From positions 14,280,495 to 14,344,494 of the forward strand of contig CP053150.1 of assembly GCA_014607495.2 (NCBI GenBank): 64,000 nt of DNA. The letters run 5' to 3'. The notes under the pieces were generated by a model. The model searched no databases and was not told where the DNA came from. It was given only the letters and a program-made list of their open reading frames with translations. The DNA is from Carposina sasakii (taxonomy: Eukaryota > Arthropoda > Insecta > Lepidoptera > Carposinidae). The position numbers and the translations under genes were made by a program. Below, piece by piece: positions 1 to 11,105 of the stretch. Each line of letters starts with the position of its first letter. Positions within the stretch are counted from its first letter, which is position 1.

Positions 1-715
1 ACATCCTGTATATAGATAGAGGAAGAAGAGGCCTAAGAAGTGTTGGATGGATGGACTGTACGATGGTAGTCACATATATGATATGATGTAATGAGGATAT
101 GCGTGTAAAAAGTACATATTGCATTGATTTTATCTATGTATGAAATTTAACCGCTCTTCATTTTAAAAACAGTTAAATGCACCTGTTGGCGAGTAGCATA
201 GTGTGCAATTTCCGATTGTTAACAGTGTCACTGTTATCAGTAAATGATGTTGTTTTTTAACGCGTTGAAATCTAGCCGCATTATCGATGTTTGTAGGTGT
301 AAACTGTTTCTACACCACATAAATAGACCTGCCCGTTATCATTATATATTTAATAAAAAAAATATGTTGTTACATTTATATTCGTGACCAACGAGAGTAA
401 AAAAACAATAAATGTCAAGATAAACTAGTAATGTACCTACGATGACCTATATATTGATAACTTGATATGATGACTCCAAGTAAAAACAATGGCATATTGC
501 ACATAAAAGAGAGTGTAATCACATTATATTTGCAAACATGTTGTATATAATATATTCTAACCATGAGGGTAGGATAAATGGAGGTTGCTTCTGAAAGTTT
601 CTTCACAGAAAATAGTGTCCAATGGACGGCGGAAAAAAAGTTGTTAGTAATTTTATTGATAATTATGTAATTAATAATTTTTGAGCGTCCTATTTATCCT
701 TCCTTTATGGTTCTA
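1..715. other. AT-rich non-coding stretch, no gene seen
   Basis: No exon, RNA gene or recognisable repeat is visible here. It probably lies in the intron upstream of the first PDIA3 exon of the window. Confidence 0.4.
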
Positions 716-833
716 CTAGTGACACGCCCTGGGTTCGCACGGGTGCAATGCTGATACCTTCCTCTTGAATCACTCCATCTATTTCAAAAACCGCATCAAA
801 TACCATTGCGTAGTTTAGAAGATTAATCTCCAT
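716..833 (-). mobile_element. Helitron-related 3' end fragment
   Basis: Read on the minus strand, the segment ends in CTAG followed by T, the usual Helitron 3' terminus. It contains the motif CGCATCAAATACCATTGCG followed by TAGTTT; a diverged relative lies at about 42895-42945. The 5' end is missing, so this is a remnant. Confidence 0.45.
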
Positions 834-890
834 ACGACTTATATGGCGCATTAAATATGGAATTTCTCTGGGATACTGGTTTTATGTTTA

Positions 891-1155
891 TACAGGGTGT
901 AACAAAAAGGGTATGTTAAGCGAAAAGCTATGTAAATAGCCCACTATAGAGAACCTATCTACAAAATTTGAGACTTGAAATAACATTTTTATTTTTTAAG
1001 ATTGTATGAAAATTCCTGAGATATTTAAAAATTCTCCATACTATCGGGAAAAGTAAACATGTGATTTCGGGTCTCAAATTTTGTAGATAGGTTCTCTACA
1101 GTGGGCTATTTACATAGCTTTTCGCTTAACATACCCTTTTTATTACACCCTGTAT
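891..1155. mobile_element. Palindromic MITE, ACAGGGTGTAAC family, copy 1
   Basis: The element starts TACAGGGTGTAAC and ends with the inverted complement TTACACCCTGTA. The arms are inverted copies for roughly 95 bp each, including the motif GTAAATAGCCCACTATAGAG. It has no coding capacity. Further copies lie at 39927-40191 and 40937-41200. Target duplications cannot be separated from the TA at the ends. Confidence 0.8.
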
Positions 1156-1235
1156 ATGCAGAATCCCCTTAAAGTGTGATCGTAAATTTATTAATACATT
1201 GGCTATTATTAACAATCAACACCTTTCCATTCCAG

Positions 1236-4184
1236 CATCGAAAACCTCCTCGCCTTCACCAAAGACTTCATGGACGGCAAGATAGATCCGTTCGTGAAGT
1301 CGGAGCCGGCGCCCGAGAAGAACGACGGTCCGGTCAAGGTTGCCGTCGGCAAGAACTTCAAGCAGCTGGTGACGGACAGCGGCCGCGACGCGCTCATCGA
1401 GTTCTACGCGCCCTGGTGCGGACACTGCCAGAAACTCGCGCCCATCTGGGAGGAGCTTGGAGACAAGGTGCGACATCTATCTGTTATGCCATACACCATC
1501 CTTCCTATATCATGTGCCCAATAGTCATGTGCAGTCAAATGGGTCAGTAAGCAAAATTGTCACTTAACTCGTACCTCGAAAAGCACGTAAAACCGTTGAT
1601 CGTGCGCCTGATCTCTCTCCGGTCGTGTCGGCTTTCCGTCCCATCAGACTATGAGAGTAACGGAATAGAGTGCATCTGTGTTTGCGCACGCCCTTGTGTA
1701 CTATAATATCTTCCTGCGTACCTGGCCAATCTCCGTAGAGACTGGTCGCCTTGGCCGAAATGCGGTCGGAAGATCATCATAACTGTTGCAGCATCGGCTC
1801 ACATTATCTTCTCTATCTTAACATTAGGACCACGCCAAATCCAGGGTAATTTTCCTGTTGTAAGATGTTATTTTCCTACATAGCTTGCTCTTTGTGCCCC
1901 AGGCTTTTTTGCGACTTTATTCCTAAATAAATATATTCTTCTGGTAATGCAATCTACATGATTGCTGTAACACTGTACGTATTACACATTATATTGTGTT
2001 TTTACGTCTGTTTTACTTGATTCACTTGTCTATGTAGCAGAGCCATATTCTTATTTGTTACTGTGTAAAATGGCACAGAACGAACCATCCTGTTACGCGA
2101 TTGTAAATCGCGCAAATTAGTTCCGATAACAATATTATTAGTGTATATTCACATTTGTCTGCAACTGACGAACCATTACAAAAGGGTAAGCTCTAGATAG
2201 AGACAGCTTCAACTTTATCCTTCAGATAAGCTGCTCAGACCATTGGAAAAATCGGCTCATAATCTATACATATAATAAAAATGTAACAGATCGCTGTCTG
2301 TACATGGGAGATATATGAAAAAAATATAGGAGACCTTTATCAACGCAATAGTACCCAAAAGAATGATTTTTGGATTTTTTGTCTGTGCGTTTGTGTACGC
2401 TAATCTCAGAAAACGGCTGAACCGATTTCATTGCAGGAATATATTGTGACAGGTCCCACTTAACAATGTTTTTAACCCGGATAATTTCGACATTTTGTTT
2501 TTCTATAGTTCATGCGGACGGAGTCGCGGGCGTCCACTAGTAGACTAATATGGATCAAGATGGTGACAAGTTTCAATATTAACATGCTATGATTTGACCA
2601 ACAGCTAAAGAACGAGGACGTGGACATTGTTAAGCTGGACGCGACCGCCAACGACTGGCCCAAGTCTCAGTTTGACGTGTCCGGCTTCCCCACCATCTTC
2701 TGGAAGCCTAAGGATCCCAACCAGCGGCCGGTCAGGTACAATGTGAGTATCTTAGGATTCTATAGATTATTTTTTCACATATAATATTAAAGCCACTTGG
2801 CTATGGAATCTCCTTTATGATCCTGCAGTTTATAGCTACCCCATTTCAAGAACACAGCCATGTCTACCTATACAGGGTGTAGGTGACAGCCAGGCAAATA
2901 CTGAAATGCTGAACAAGTACTATTGTGTTGAGTTATACGACAGTGTTATTACTCACAGGAAATGTATTTTTGATTTGATTATCAGTAATCTTTGCTCACC
3001 GCGCCAATTGTATCGGGTGATCCTGTGACTAATTAAATGGGCTTATTGGTTATTGTGTGACACATTACTGTTTTTTGGATCACTTGTGGCTCTCTATAAG
3101 GGTTGATAAGTTATTTTAACGTTTTTTTGAAAATCATCTTTTGGGTAAAAATTAATTTTTAAGTCATTATTATTTTTAAGGCTTAATTAAACGAACAAAA
3201 CTATTTTTTTCCTGAAAATATTTTTAAAAAAATCGGAAATTTTTTGAATTTTCCTGAGAAAATTTTCTGTTTTCCACCTCAGAAACATGGTCTGAAGTCA
3301 CGGTATCAATATTTGCCTGGCCGTCACAAACACACTGTATATGTTTGTAGAATATATAATCTAATATCTCACTAGACTATATTCTTTATAATCTTTATAA
3401 AAATATTCTAAAAAATAAATCTAATTCAAGCCAACAGGGTCTGATTGGTAATTGATATTCATTTGCATATAAAAGATGATAGGAAGTCATCTAACTGCAA
3501 GCCCATTCTGTCTGTGTAGGTTCTTTGATGTTACTTGAGGAACTTGTGGAAATGTGTATATTCCCCACTACTACTAATGTCTACACAATACAGGGTGTAA
3601 AAAGACAACAATGTTTTTAATACCTCATATTCTTTGTAAGGTTACGATCATTTTCTTCTATGGAACCAACCCTGGAAAACGACAAAAAAAAATATGAAAA
3701 AATACTGTCATTTTATTGCGAGCAATGTATTCGTTTGATGCTCAAAGTACAAATGTACCTACAAAAACTAACATTATAACATTTTGACATGGTATCCCTG
3801 AAAAAAATGTTTGGTAACCGATTTCAGATGGATTTATGTAAAAAAACGATAATATTAATGTAACTTTAGACCTCAATATCTTGGAAACCCGTGGTTTCCC
3901 AGGGGTGCTTCCATAGAAAAAAATGATTGTGATGTTACAAATAATATGAGGTATTAAAAGAACAAAGTTGTCTTTTTACACCCAGTATGTATACGTAGAC
4001 TTGCAGAGTAAATAACTTTTATCTATCTATCTATGTAACATACAACAGAGAGAATTTAATCACCATGGTTTTTTTTCAGGGTGGCCGTGCACTTGAAGAT
4101 TTCCTGCAATATGTTGCTGAGCACTCAACCAATGAGCTCAAGGGCTGGGACAGGAAGGGAAAAGCTAAGAAGGAAGAGTTGTAA
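1236..4184 (+). CDS. PDIA3: Protein disulfide isomerase A3 (ERp57/ERp60), last three exons
   Basis: Exons are 1236-1467, 2605-2742 and 4080-4184, each with AG/GT borders and joining in phase. They encode about the last 156 residues of a protein usually near 490 long; earlier exons lie off the left edge. Visible are the C-terminal thioredoxin (a') domain with the redox site PWCGHCQKLAP, then DATANDW, the cis-proline motif GFPTIFW, a basic tail and the ER-retention signal KEEL. The linker motif NDGPVKV before the domain favours PDIA3 over PDIA1. The enzyme forms and rearranges disulfides in secretory proteins in the ER lumen, in PDIA3 together with calnexin and calreticulin. A polyadenylation signal AATAAA lies at 4446-4451. 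The introns hold a Helitron and two MITEs. Confidence 0.93.
2263..2540 (+). mobile_element. Non-autonomous Helitron (LEP1-like), 278 bp
   Basis: The sequence begins TCTATACATATAATAAAA and ends CGTCCACTAG, with host A on the left (2262) and T on the right (2541), the expected A|T target. A short GC-rich hairpin (GGACG...CGTCC) precedes the terminal CTAG. It codes for nothing. Relatives lie at 22281-22775, 27728-27999 and 54264-54430. It sits in a PDIA3 intron. Confidence 0.8.
2787..2868 (+). repeat. Interspersed repeat, 'CTTTATGATCCTGCAG' family
   Basis: The segment shares the blocks TCTCCTTTATGATCCTGCAG and GAACACAGCCATGT with stretches near 5785-5860, 16100-16190 and 34610-34690. Ends are not defined and no coding potential is seen. 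Confidence 0.55.
2873..3344. mobile_element. MITE with ACAGGGTGT ends and CAGGCAAATA subterminal repeat
   Basis: The left end reads TACAGGGTGTAGGTGACAGC and is followed by CAGGCAAATA. The right end is the inverted form, with TATTTGCCTGGCCGTCACA before an ACTGTAT terminus. The core is AT-rich and non-coding. It lies in the same PDIA3 intron as the next MITE. Confidence 0.6.
3590..3989. mobile_element. MITE with ACAGGGTGTAAAAAGACAAC ends
   Basis: The left terminus ACAGGGTGTAAAAAGACAAC is mirrored at the right by GTTGTCTTTTTACACCC. The arms also share AATACCTCATATT in inverted form. A second copy lies at 40538-40924 in an FRMD intron. Confidence 0.7.
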
Positions 4185-4938
4185 ACGTCTTGTGATGTAA
4201 AACTTTCCATGAAAGATCTGCGAGTGGGATGAATGCATGTATGAAGAATGTATGTCTGCACTAACAATAGAGATTTACTTACTAGCTCCGCTGACTTGGT
4301 GTGATATGCGTGAATTCCAGTTTTTTATCTTAGCAAAGTAAGCTATGCGCACATACCAAGTTGTTATGGAATAGTGTCCTAATTTAAGATTGATTTAAAT
4401 ACAGTAATTTACAATGCATTTCATATTATTTTCGGTGAAATAACGAATAAATTAGGTTGTATTTATAAAAAAGACTTTTATTTAATTGCTAGTTGACATG
4501 ACTGTCATTATTTTTACCACTGCGTAAGCCTCTTTTTACAGTGTGAACCTACATAATGTGTCAAGTTTCATCAGAATGGTTCATAGTTTTGCTTTAATGA
4601 AAAATAATTCCTTACGGCCCGGCGTACATATGGCGAAGTGCAGCGCAGAGAATTTTCGACATTATTTGCGTTGAAATATTATCGAAAATCAGTTTTACAA
4701 ATGGGGGATATGTGGTTGATTCTGTTTGCCCCAGTTAAACAAAAACCTTAAACTATTCTACCTGTCCTTTTCTGAGGCTCATAGGTACAGGCATAACTAA
4801 TTTTAAGTTAATGTTTAAATCTGACAAAATCTGAATCAACCATATTGTACATAATGAGGGAACAATATGGAACCTTAGGTACATGTGGCCCATTATGCAC
4901 TTGGTTGTTTTTACAGCAGCAAAAATAAAAGCATGATA

Positions 4939-7900
4939 TTATAAATTTTGTTCTTTCCATCTTTCTACATATTCTACAATGGCATCAACATTACTCTGCA
5001 GTTGATCCTCAGTGTTATTCTGTAACTGCACAATTATTTCTGGCTTGTAAGAAGATTGTGCTTCTTCTAATAAAGTTTCAAAAATTTCACACTGTATATT
5101 GTCCTCTAGTTTTTTTCCTGTGTATCCCCTAAAATAAAAATTGTATATTAGATGTGCAGAAAACAAAATTAGTCCCTCTTAGGCATGCATGTTGCCCTCG
5201 TGGAAATAAAAGGAGCTTCTTGCTTAGAACAAGAACAAAAACTAATAAATTACAGGCAGTCTGAATTTGTTTTTTATTTTGTGGTGCTAATTGGTAATAA
5301 ATACCTTAGATATGGATAGCTGGTGCAAGTAGAGCTTAAACTTACCTGTTAGTAAGTCTGTCATATAGTTGTGTATTATTTGTTCTGATTACAAATACAC
5401 CATCAAACCATCTTTCTGGGAAAAAGTCACAGCCATGATAGTCAACTATATTTCCTCCTTTTGCCATCATACCTTCCATCATATCCAATAACTGAAAATA
5501 CATAAGAAAAATTGCAATCAGTCTTTAGTGTTGATTTCTTATAATTAGTATGGCCATCAAGATTCATATTCACCAAATAAATATTACTTAACAGCTCTAA
5601 TATAAAAACTGAGAAAAGATTACACACACAATCATTAATCTACAACAGGGGTTCCCAAACTTATTTGGTCAGTAGCCCACTTTGAGAATAAATTATTTTT
5701 TAGCGCCCCATTTTTTACCTACTTAAAAACTACTATAACTCCACAAGCCAATTTTAAGTTTTATATTTATTATACTTGTTTACTTAAAATGGCTTTGGGA
5801 TATTCTTTACAATCCTGCAGTTCTGGTTTCCCCATTTGGGAACACAGCCATGTGTATATGTATATATGTAATATATAATAAACAATTAAGTAGGGTATGT
5901 ATTATCATAGATTTAAGAAAATTTTCTAAATCTCTGGGTATTATAAATATTCTTGTATTCTTTTCTTTATTGTACACACAAACATAAGACAATACAGGGT
6001 GATTTTTGGTCGTCAACGTTCCCGAAAACTACGGAATCTCCTCATCATCACGATCATTTTTCTCCATGGAAGCATACCTGGGAAGTGTGTGGTTTCCAAA
6101 ATATTAGGGTCCAAAGTTGAGTAAATAGACTGCGTTTTTCTGCATAAATGCACATAGACGCACGTAGCAAGTTTTTTTCACAAGAAATAATTAATATCTG
6201 TCTATAAATAAACTAGCATAAACACTAGACACTATAAATTTCGCCAGATCAAGTAATTAAAAAATTTTTTTTCAAGAAAAAAATTTTTTTTTCCCAGCAT
6301 TTTTTTTGGCATAAACTTACTTTATTTTATGTATAGAGTACGCACCCTTCGTTAAAGGTGGCCACAAAAAAACACCTGTATAGTGACTTAACATAGTTAC
6401 ACAGAAAGTGTACAAAGGCGAGCTTATCTCAAGAGATTTCTTCCAGCAAACCCAAGCAAACCATTTGTTACACAATTATCAAAACAAAAATAAACAAATA
6501 TTGTTAAGAAATGAAAATAAAATCACCCGAGTGAGACTTGAACTCACAATCTCTCGCATACTGTGCTTTGCTCTAACCAACTGAGCTACCGGGTCAATTA
6601 ACTCGTATGACGAACTTGACCATCTCTTAAACTTTTTTATTTTTACATTACATTTATTAATTAATGAAGTATTTTTATTTTATTTATTTGGGACAGTTAA
6701 CAACTGTATACAAAAATACATAGTTAGGTATTGTTTTTAAAGTATAAATAAGTACACAGTCCACTACACTATCCACAAGTTACTTAAAAGAAGGTTACAC
6801 AAGACTATACATCACTGATGAGATAGCACCACCATGGATGCTGCAAAACTAACAAGCTCATACATACATCCATAGGTGAATGAAAAAATAATACTTTAAC
6901 TTATCATAAACTTAAAATTAATAACAATGATACCTTTATACTTTTGTTATGTCTTCGATTTAGATACCAATTCTCCAACTACTAAATTTCTAAATTCATT
7001 ATGCGACAGATAAAATATGTCAATATCAAAGAATATACTTACTCTCTAACAAGGTCAATATCTAAGAAGTATTCATTATAAGAGTTAACCAAGCACCTTA
7101 AAGGAGATTTTATACCTGCATTAGTTTTGAAGTAGGGATAATGGAATAATTTTAAGGACACAAAATAGGTACATAATATAATTACACCATATTGTATTTT
7201 TGATGATCCTTACCCAACTAACAAAAGTTGGTTATATAGAAGACCATAGAATGTTTCGGGCTTACCAATTGGTGGTTCTATAACCAAAGAAGGTAGTACA
7301 TCCATAGAAAGTGGGGCATTTATTTCTCCAATAAACTATCCTATAGGGTTAAAGACAATATTTTAATGCCCCCCTCGAATTATCAGGTAAGACAGGCTTA
7401 GACCCAGACTTCTAGAACATTATGGACATACAATTTTTTTTATTAATACATAGTTTTTGTGATATAGTTGCTTATTTGCTCAGAAGGATCATAATGGAAC
7501 CATTTCTTATAATCGATCATTCAACTTGATTTTTACTTATTCAATATTATCATGAAGTACATACAAAAATGCCTTTACAAAACTGATTTATAGTTTAAAA
7601 GCAACATTGGCCTACCATTATACCGTAATTAGGTTTTAGAAGAGATAATGGACTCTGTCACAATACTATGTTTAATGGAAGAACTATAATAGTTGCAAAG
7701 AAAACTGTATGGTCCTAAAAGAGTGTCTTTGTGACAGGTTTATCACTAGAACTATAACAAGCCTTTGCAAACTTTTTTAGGGCAATTGATTTATCTGAGG
7801 GTATTTTAAAACTCGGCTACATTCCAATATAGCTCTGTTGTAGAGTTTTTGCGCCCACTATATTACTACAGCCCTGTAACGACGATCTATTATCACAATT

Positions 7901-8673
7901 TCGTCTTATAATTGATGTTCAATTTGTACAATAACAAAGACCCATTAAAGTTTGTGTGGAACCTTTATTGCGTAAATCAGAGACATAAGTAAGGGAAATC
8001 GTGAACACTGCTATAGTTCTATGGTTGCATACTGGTCACTTTAGAGGTCATTACAACTCCTATCTATAACAGCTACATAAATTAGCGAAGTAAACCTTTA
8101 CATAAATTATTTATGTCTCAGTTTTGCTCTATAAGCTTATTTGGCGGTGACCCATTGTTGTATAAAAGTGTTTAACATGTACCTATTAGCCCTATACATG
8201 AAACACTTTTATACAACAATGGGTCACCGCCAAAACCTTTACACATCGTTTACCGAGCTTTTTGGAGATTTAACCTTGGGTTATAGGACATTTTATAATA
8301 TATAGGCTTAATTTTTCTCAATTAACCATTTTTAAGTGTCCTTGTATAACAGGTTTTTAGGTGGTATATTTTAGCATTTTTTAGCAAATCGGTAAGAATT
8401 ACCTTGTCTTCGTTAAGGAAAGGACATTGATAGTCAGGATCAAATTCATCTAAACAATTGTATTCTTCTGCTAATTTTGAAACTTCTCGCCAATTAAATT
8501 TTAACTTCTCGGCCGTTAACCTACTTATTGTAGATTTACCCACACCTGGGGTACCTGAAATTGTAAATAAATAATAAATTTATTATGTTTTTGTCCATGA
8601 AATAAATAACAGTATTCCAGCCAAAATTACCTGTTATTAATATATTGGGTATAGTACGAGGAATGTCCGTCAT
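4939..8673 (-). CDS. AK6: Adenylate kinase isoenzyme 6 (AK6/hCINAP), complete, four exons
   Basis: Exons in transcript order are 8631-8673, 8403-8554, 5346-5491 and 4939-5128. All introns are GT-AG and the frame closes at 176 residues (human AK6 is 172). The protein starts [15 protein letters not shown]; the P-loop GTPGVGKST is split by intron 1. Downstream are the AK6-typical CPFLNEDK, the NMP-binding [13 protein letters not shown], a lid segment RGYTGKKL and [10 protein letters not shown]6 is a small nuclear NMP kinase/ATPase with a role in 40S ribosome maturation. The initiator is the only ATG in the first exon. Intron 2 (about 2.9 kb) is loaded with repeats. The DIRS element starts about 350 bp upstream of the gene. 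Confidence 0.94.
5645..5740 (+). mobile_element. hAT-like MITE end fragment
   Basis: The start CAGGGGTTCCCAAACTTA resembles the left end of the complete small hAT-like element at 39513-39707. No matching right end is found here, so it is a truncated copy in AK6 intron 2. Confidence 0.4.
5785..5860 (+). repeat. Interspersed repeat, 'CCTGCAG...ACAGCCATGTG' family
   Basis: It contains TTTGGGATATTCTTTACAAT then CCTGCAGTT and GGGAACACAGCCATGTGTAT, matching the copies at 2787-2868 and 34610-34690. Confidence 0.5.
5994..6381 (-). mobile_element. MITE with ACAGGGTG ends, GTGGCCACC family, copy 1
   Basis: Ends are ACAGGGTGATTTTTGGTCGT and the inverted GTGGCCACAAAAAAACACCTG. The whole segment matches 33715-34084 and 34083-34465 in the opposite orientation, including AACGTTCCCGAAAACTACGG. 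It has no ORF. Confidence 0.75.
6405..6480 (-). repeat. Fragment of a repeat also split by the mariner
   Basis: On the minus strand it reads TTTGCTGGAAGAAATCTCTT followed by GCCTTTGTACA. The same block occurs at 38330-38480 and, in two halves, around the mariner at 51900-53342. It looks like a retroposon tail. Confidence 0.55.
6524..6640 (-). repeat. tRNA-derived SINE-like element (tRNA pseudogene)
   Basis: On the minus strand the segment has an acceptor arm (6 of 7 pairs), TA at positions 8-9, an intact D stem GCTC/GAGC and a perfect T arm GTGAG-TTCAAGT-CTCAC. The anticodon stem pairs at only one of five positions, so a working tRNA is unlikely. About 35 bases upstream of the tRNA part (AAGAGATGGTCAAGTTCGTC and on) are shared with the copy near 54927-55025, which shows a replicated family and not a lone tRNA relic. 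Confidence 0.6.
6641..8139. other. AK6 intron 2, no further feature recognised
   Basis: AT-rich intronic DNA without a credible ORF, RNA gene or repeat match to the rest of the window. Confidence 0.4.
8140..8234. repeat. Perfect 34-bp inverted repeat (hairpin) in AK6 intron 2
   Basis: The arms 8140-8173 and 8201-8234 are exact inverted complements over 34 bp, starting TTTGGCGGTGACCC. After a 2-nt bulge a further 6 bp (CATGTA/TACATG) can pair, leaving a short loop. The fold is transcribed as part of the AK6 pre-mRNA. It may be a small palindromic MITE or a hairpin RNA source. Confidence 0.85.
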
Positions 8674-9072
8674 GATAGTACATATATATTATTACTTTGT
8701 AGATCACTCTATAACAGTATGTACCGAATATAATATTAAAATTATTCGCTTAAATATGGACCAAAAGCAAAGTTTTTAAGGTTATAATTTTTGTTTAGTT
8801 TAGGTTATCTTATCACGAAGAGCAAAGAAAACCTTGTTTATGCAGCCATTGTCTTGAGATATATCCAGAGAAATAAACAAACAAAATGTGAGTTACCTAC
8901 GAAAAAACTTCACTTACTAGATCGTAGAAAAGAATGGTATAGAAGAAGTCACTTCGATCTTTCGTCGCATTCGCACAGAATAGGACAGAAATATGCCAAA
9001 TGTAAAATATCGAAAAGAGTAAGAATAATATGAATGTTTTGCATTACAACAAAACAGGTATTATATGTTGGA

Positions 9073-9231
9073 GAAAACACAGCAATGATATGAAGAAGCA
9101 GTCCCTATGATTCCATGAGAATACAAGAATTTCCATTCGTATCGATTCTCGCACATACTTACATCCCTATTTCTAACACCAGAGGGCGCATCACTATCTT
9201 ACCGCCAATTTATCTGTCAAGTGTCATTGCA
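9073..9231. repeat. DIRS inverted terminal repeat, 3' copy
   Basis: These 159 bp, starting GAAAACACAGCAATGATATG, are the inverted complement of 14024-14182 with no difference noticed. The outer tail 9030-9072 is specific to this end. Confidence 0.9.
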
Positions 9232-9259
9232 ATCTTCATCATCAGCAAGCACCTGGCTT

Positions 9260-9353
9260 CATTGCTGTGTTTTCTCCAACATATAATACCTGTTTTGTTG
9301 TAATGCAAAACAGTCATATTATATGTCTTCGAAAACACAGCAATGATATGAAG
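9260..9353. repeat. DIRS internal complementary region
   Basis: The segment contains, back to back, the complement of the left outer end (TTTTGTTGTAATGCAAAAC) and of the right outer end (ATTATATGTCTTCGAAAACA). It is therefore complementary to the junction formed when the two element ends are fused. In DIRS elements this region is thought to template completion of the ends during replication. Confidence 0.85.
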
Positions 9354-9551
9354 ATCTGTTTGTTATCTGCTGGTGATTAGAAATAGCCAAGTATATAGAT
9401 AGATACATACACAAGAATGCAATGTGAAACAAAACTTGATTCTAATATTTATCAAGTTTTAATACTGAAACTTATAAAATTCAAACAATTTTTAGATATA
9501 TTTTAAATATATATATTTTAAAATAATAAATGTCAGTAACTTAACTCTTTT

Positions 9552-9553
<2 letters not shown>

Positions 9554-9614
<61 letters not shown>
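9554..9614 (-). repeat. 61-nt homopolymer (A-tract on the element strand)
   Basis: An uninterrupted run of about 61 T on the plus strand lies inside the DIRS element, downstream of the recombinase ORF and before the internal complementary region. Confidence 0.9.
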
Positions 9615-9617
<3 letters not shown>

Positions 9618-9875
9618 TTTACTAATATTTATTTGCAATAATAACTAAACCTACGTAAAAAAACTAGAGCTCTTTTCCTTGGTTAATAAAATTAACATAA
9701 CATACTATGTATTAAAAAATATTTGAACAAAGAAAGCAGTTCCACTGCTTAAATCAACAAAATACTAGATTAATTAGAAATATTAAAATAATAGAACTTC
9801 TTAGTAAATCAACATAATATAACTTCTTAGTAAATCACTATCATAAATCTACAACTTTGAGATCAATAAATTTCC

Positions 9876-11105
9876 TCAGATAATCTTAAAATTATTATAG
9901 AGTGAACTAATAGTAGATATGTCCCCCTGGGCATGTCTATTTACCTTCTTACAATAATGTCTTGAGAATGTTTCTACACATTTCCAATTACCTCTGTCTA
10001 AAATCTCCTGTACTGGTCTGTTATCCAGCCACCCCCTGGAAGCTACTGCTGACCTTATACTACCTGGAGAAGCGTCAATCTTAGCCTGTTTAAAAACTGA
10101 CCTTACCCAACCTGCAATCATAGTTTTAGATGCTGCTCTTATGTGTCCTGTGACTGATATAAATAGAGACTTGATTTCACTATTCTCACTACGTCTAAGA
10201 TTTGTTATTTTAATTAACTCTTTGACATGAGTCACTGGACAAATTTTAGGATCCTGATGCTGAAGCAGATGCCAGCCTGATTGCCTATGTAGGCTAGTGT
10301 CCGTTTTAGATCCAAATTTAGGCCAAAATATCACAGAATCTTCAGTTTCCTCAAAGTTCTCGCCTAATTCCAAAAGGGTCAGGTCATGCAATCTTCATCC
10401 TGATGCTAGTAATAGGACTATTGCAGTACGTCTACTTTGGTCAAAAATTGAATTTGAACATGTGGAAAATTTTAACCAGTCAAACAAGATATTTACATCC
10501 CAAACAGGGAGTTTAGCAGGGAGAGGCTTAGCTAAGGATATTGCCTTCAAAACTTGTTGAATAAAGAAATTACCAGATAGGTTTACTGTAGCTGCACAGT
10601 AAGTGGATATGGCAGACTTATGCAAAAGTATAGTATTATAAGCAAAGTTGTTTTTCAAATATAAATTTGCTAAAAATCTAGCTACATCTCTCCCTTCTGG
10701 TTTTTTACTACTGATACCATGTGTGTCAGACCAGTGTAACCATCTTTTCAGAGGAGCATTATATGTGGTCAAGGTAGATGGACGCCAGCTTTTCTGCAAT
10801 AGCTGCCTCTCATCAATATCCCAACTGGCTAATTCATTACCCCACCCCCAACTTTCCAGACATGGAGTAACAGTTTGTCCACCTGAGGGGGAGTCACCCC
10901 AGTTGTGTGGTCTACCAGAACTTCCCTCAGATTCTTTACCAATAGAGGGGGTGCCAGTGCACGTGCTTGGAGGTCCGGGAACCAAAAGCACTGGGTCCAA
11001 TTGGGTGCTATTATGTAATAAACACCCACTGCACTGTTCAGATGTGCTAGCACCCTGGGAAGCATGCTGGGTGGTGGGAATACCCACGCTGTTCGGAAGG
11101 ACCAC
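9876..11105 (-). pseudogene. DIRS tyrosine recombinase, one in-frame stop
   Basis: The reading frame runs 11105 to 9876 and is broken only by a TGA at 10395-10397. N-terminal part: a core-binding-like helical region (QKSWRPSTLTTYNAPLKRWL, FLANLYLKN, HKSAISTYC). C-terminal part: the HDLTLLEL box, SIRSAVASRGW with the second arginine, and FSRHYCKK with the putative nucleophilic tyrosine. The first catalytic arginine should lie at or beside the stop, so a CGA to TGA change is a possible cause. The enzyme would insert the circular DIRS DNA into the genome. The ORF overlaps the RT/RNase H ORF by about 277 bp in another frame, as in other DIRS elements. The stop probably makes this copy defective unless it is read through. 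Confidence 0.88.

Noticed and set aside
6524..6600. Functional tRNA gene (anticodon loop would read GTA)
   Set aside because: The anticodon stem pairs at only one of five positions and a second diverged copy with a shared leader exists, so it is a repeat.
8791..9033. 80-codon plus-strand ORF upstream of AK6
   Set aside because: It has no ATG, no recognisable motif and ends at the DIRS border.
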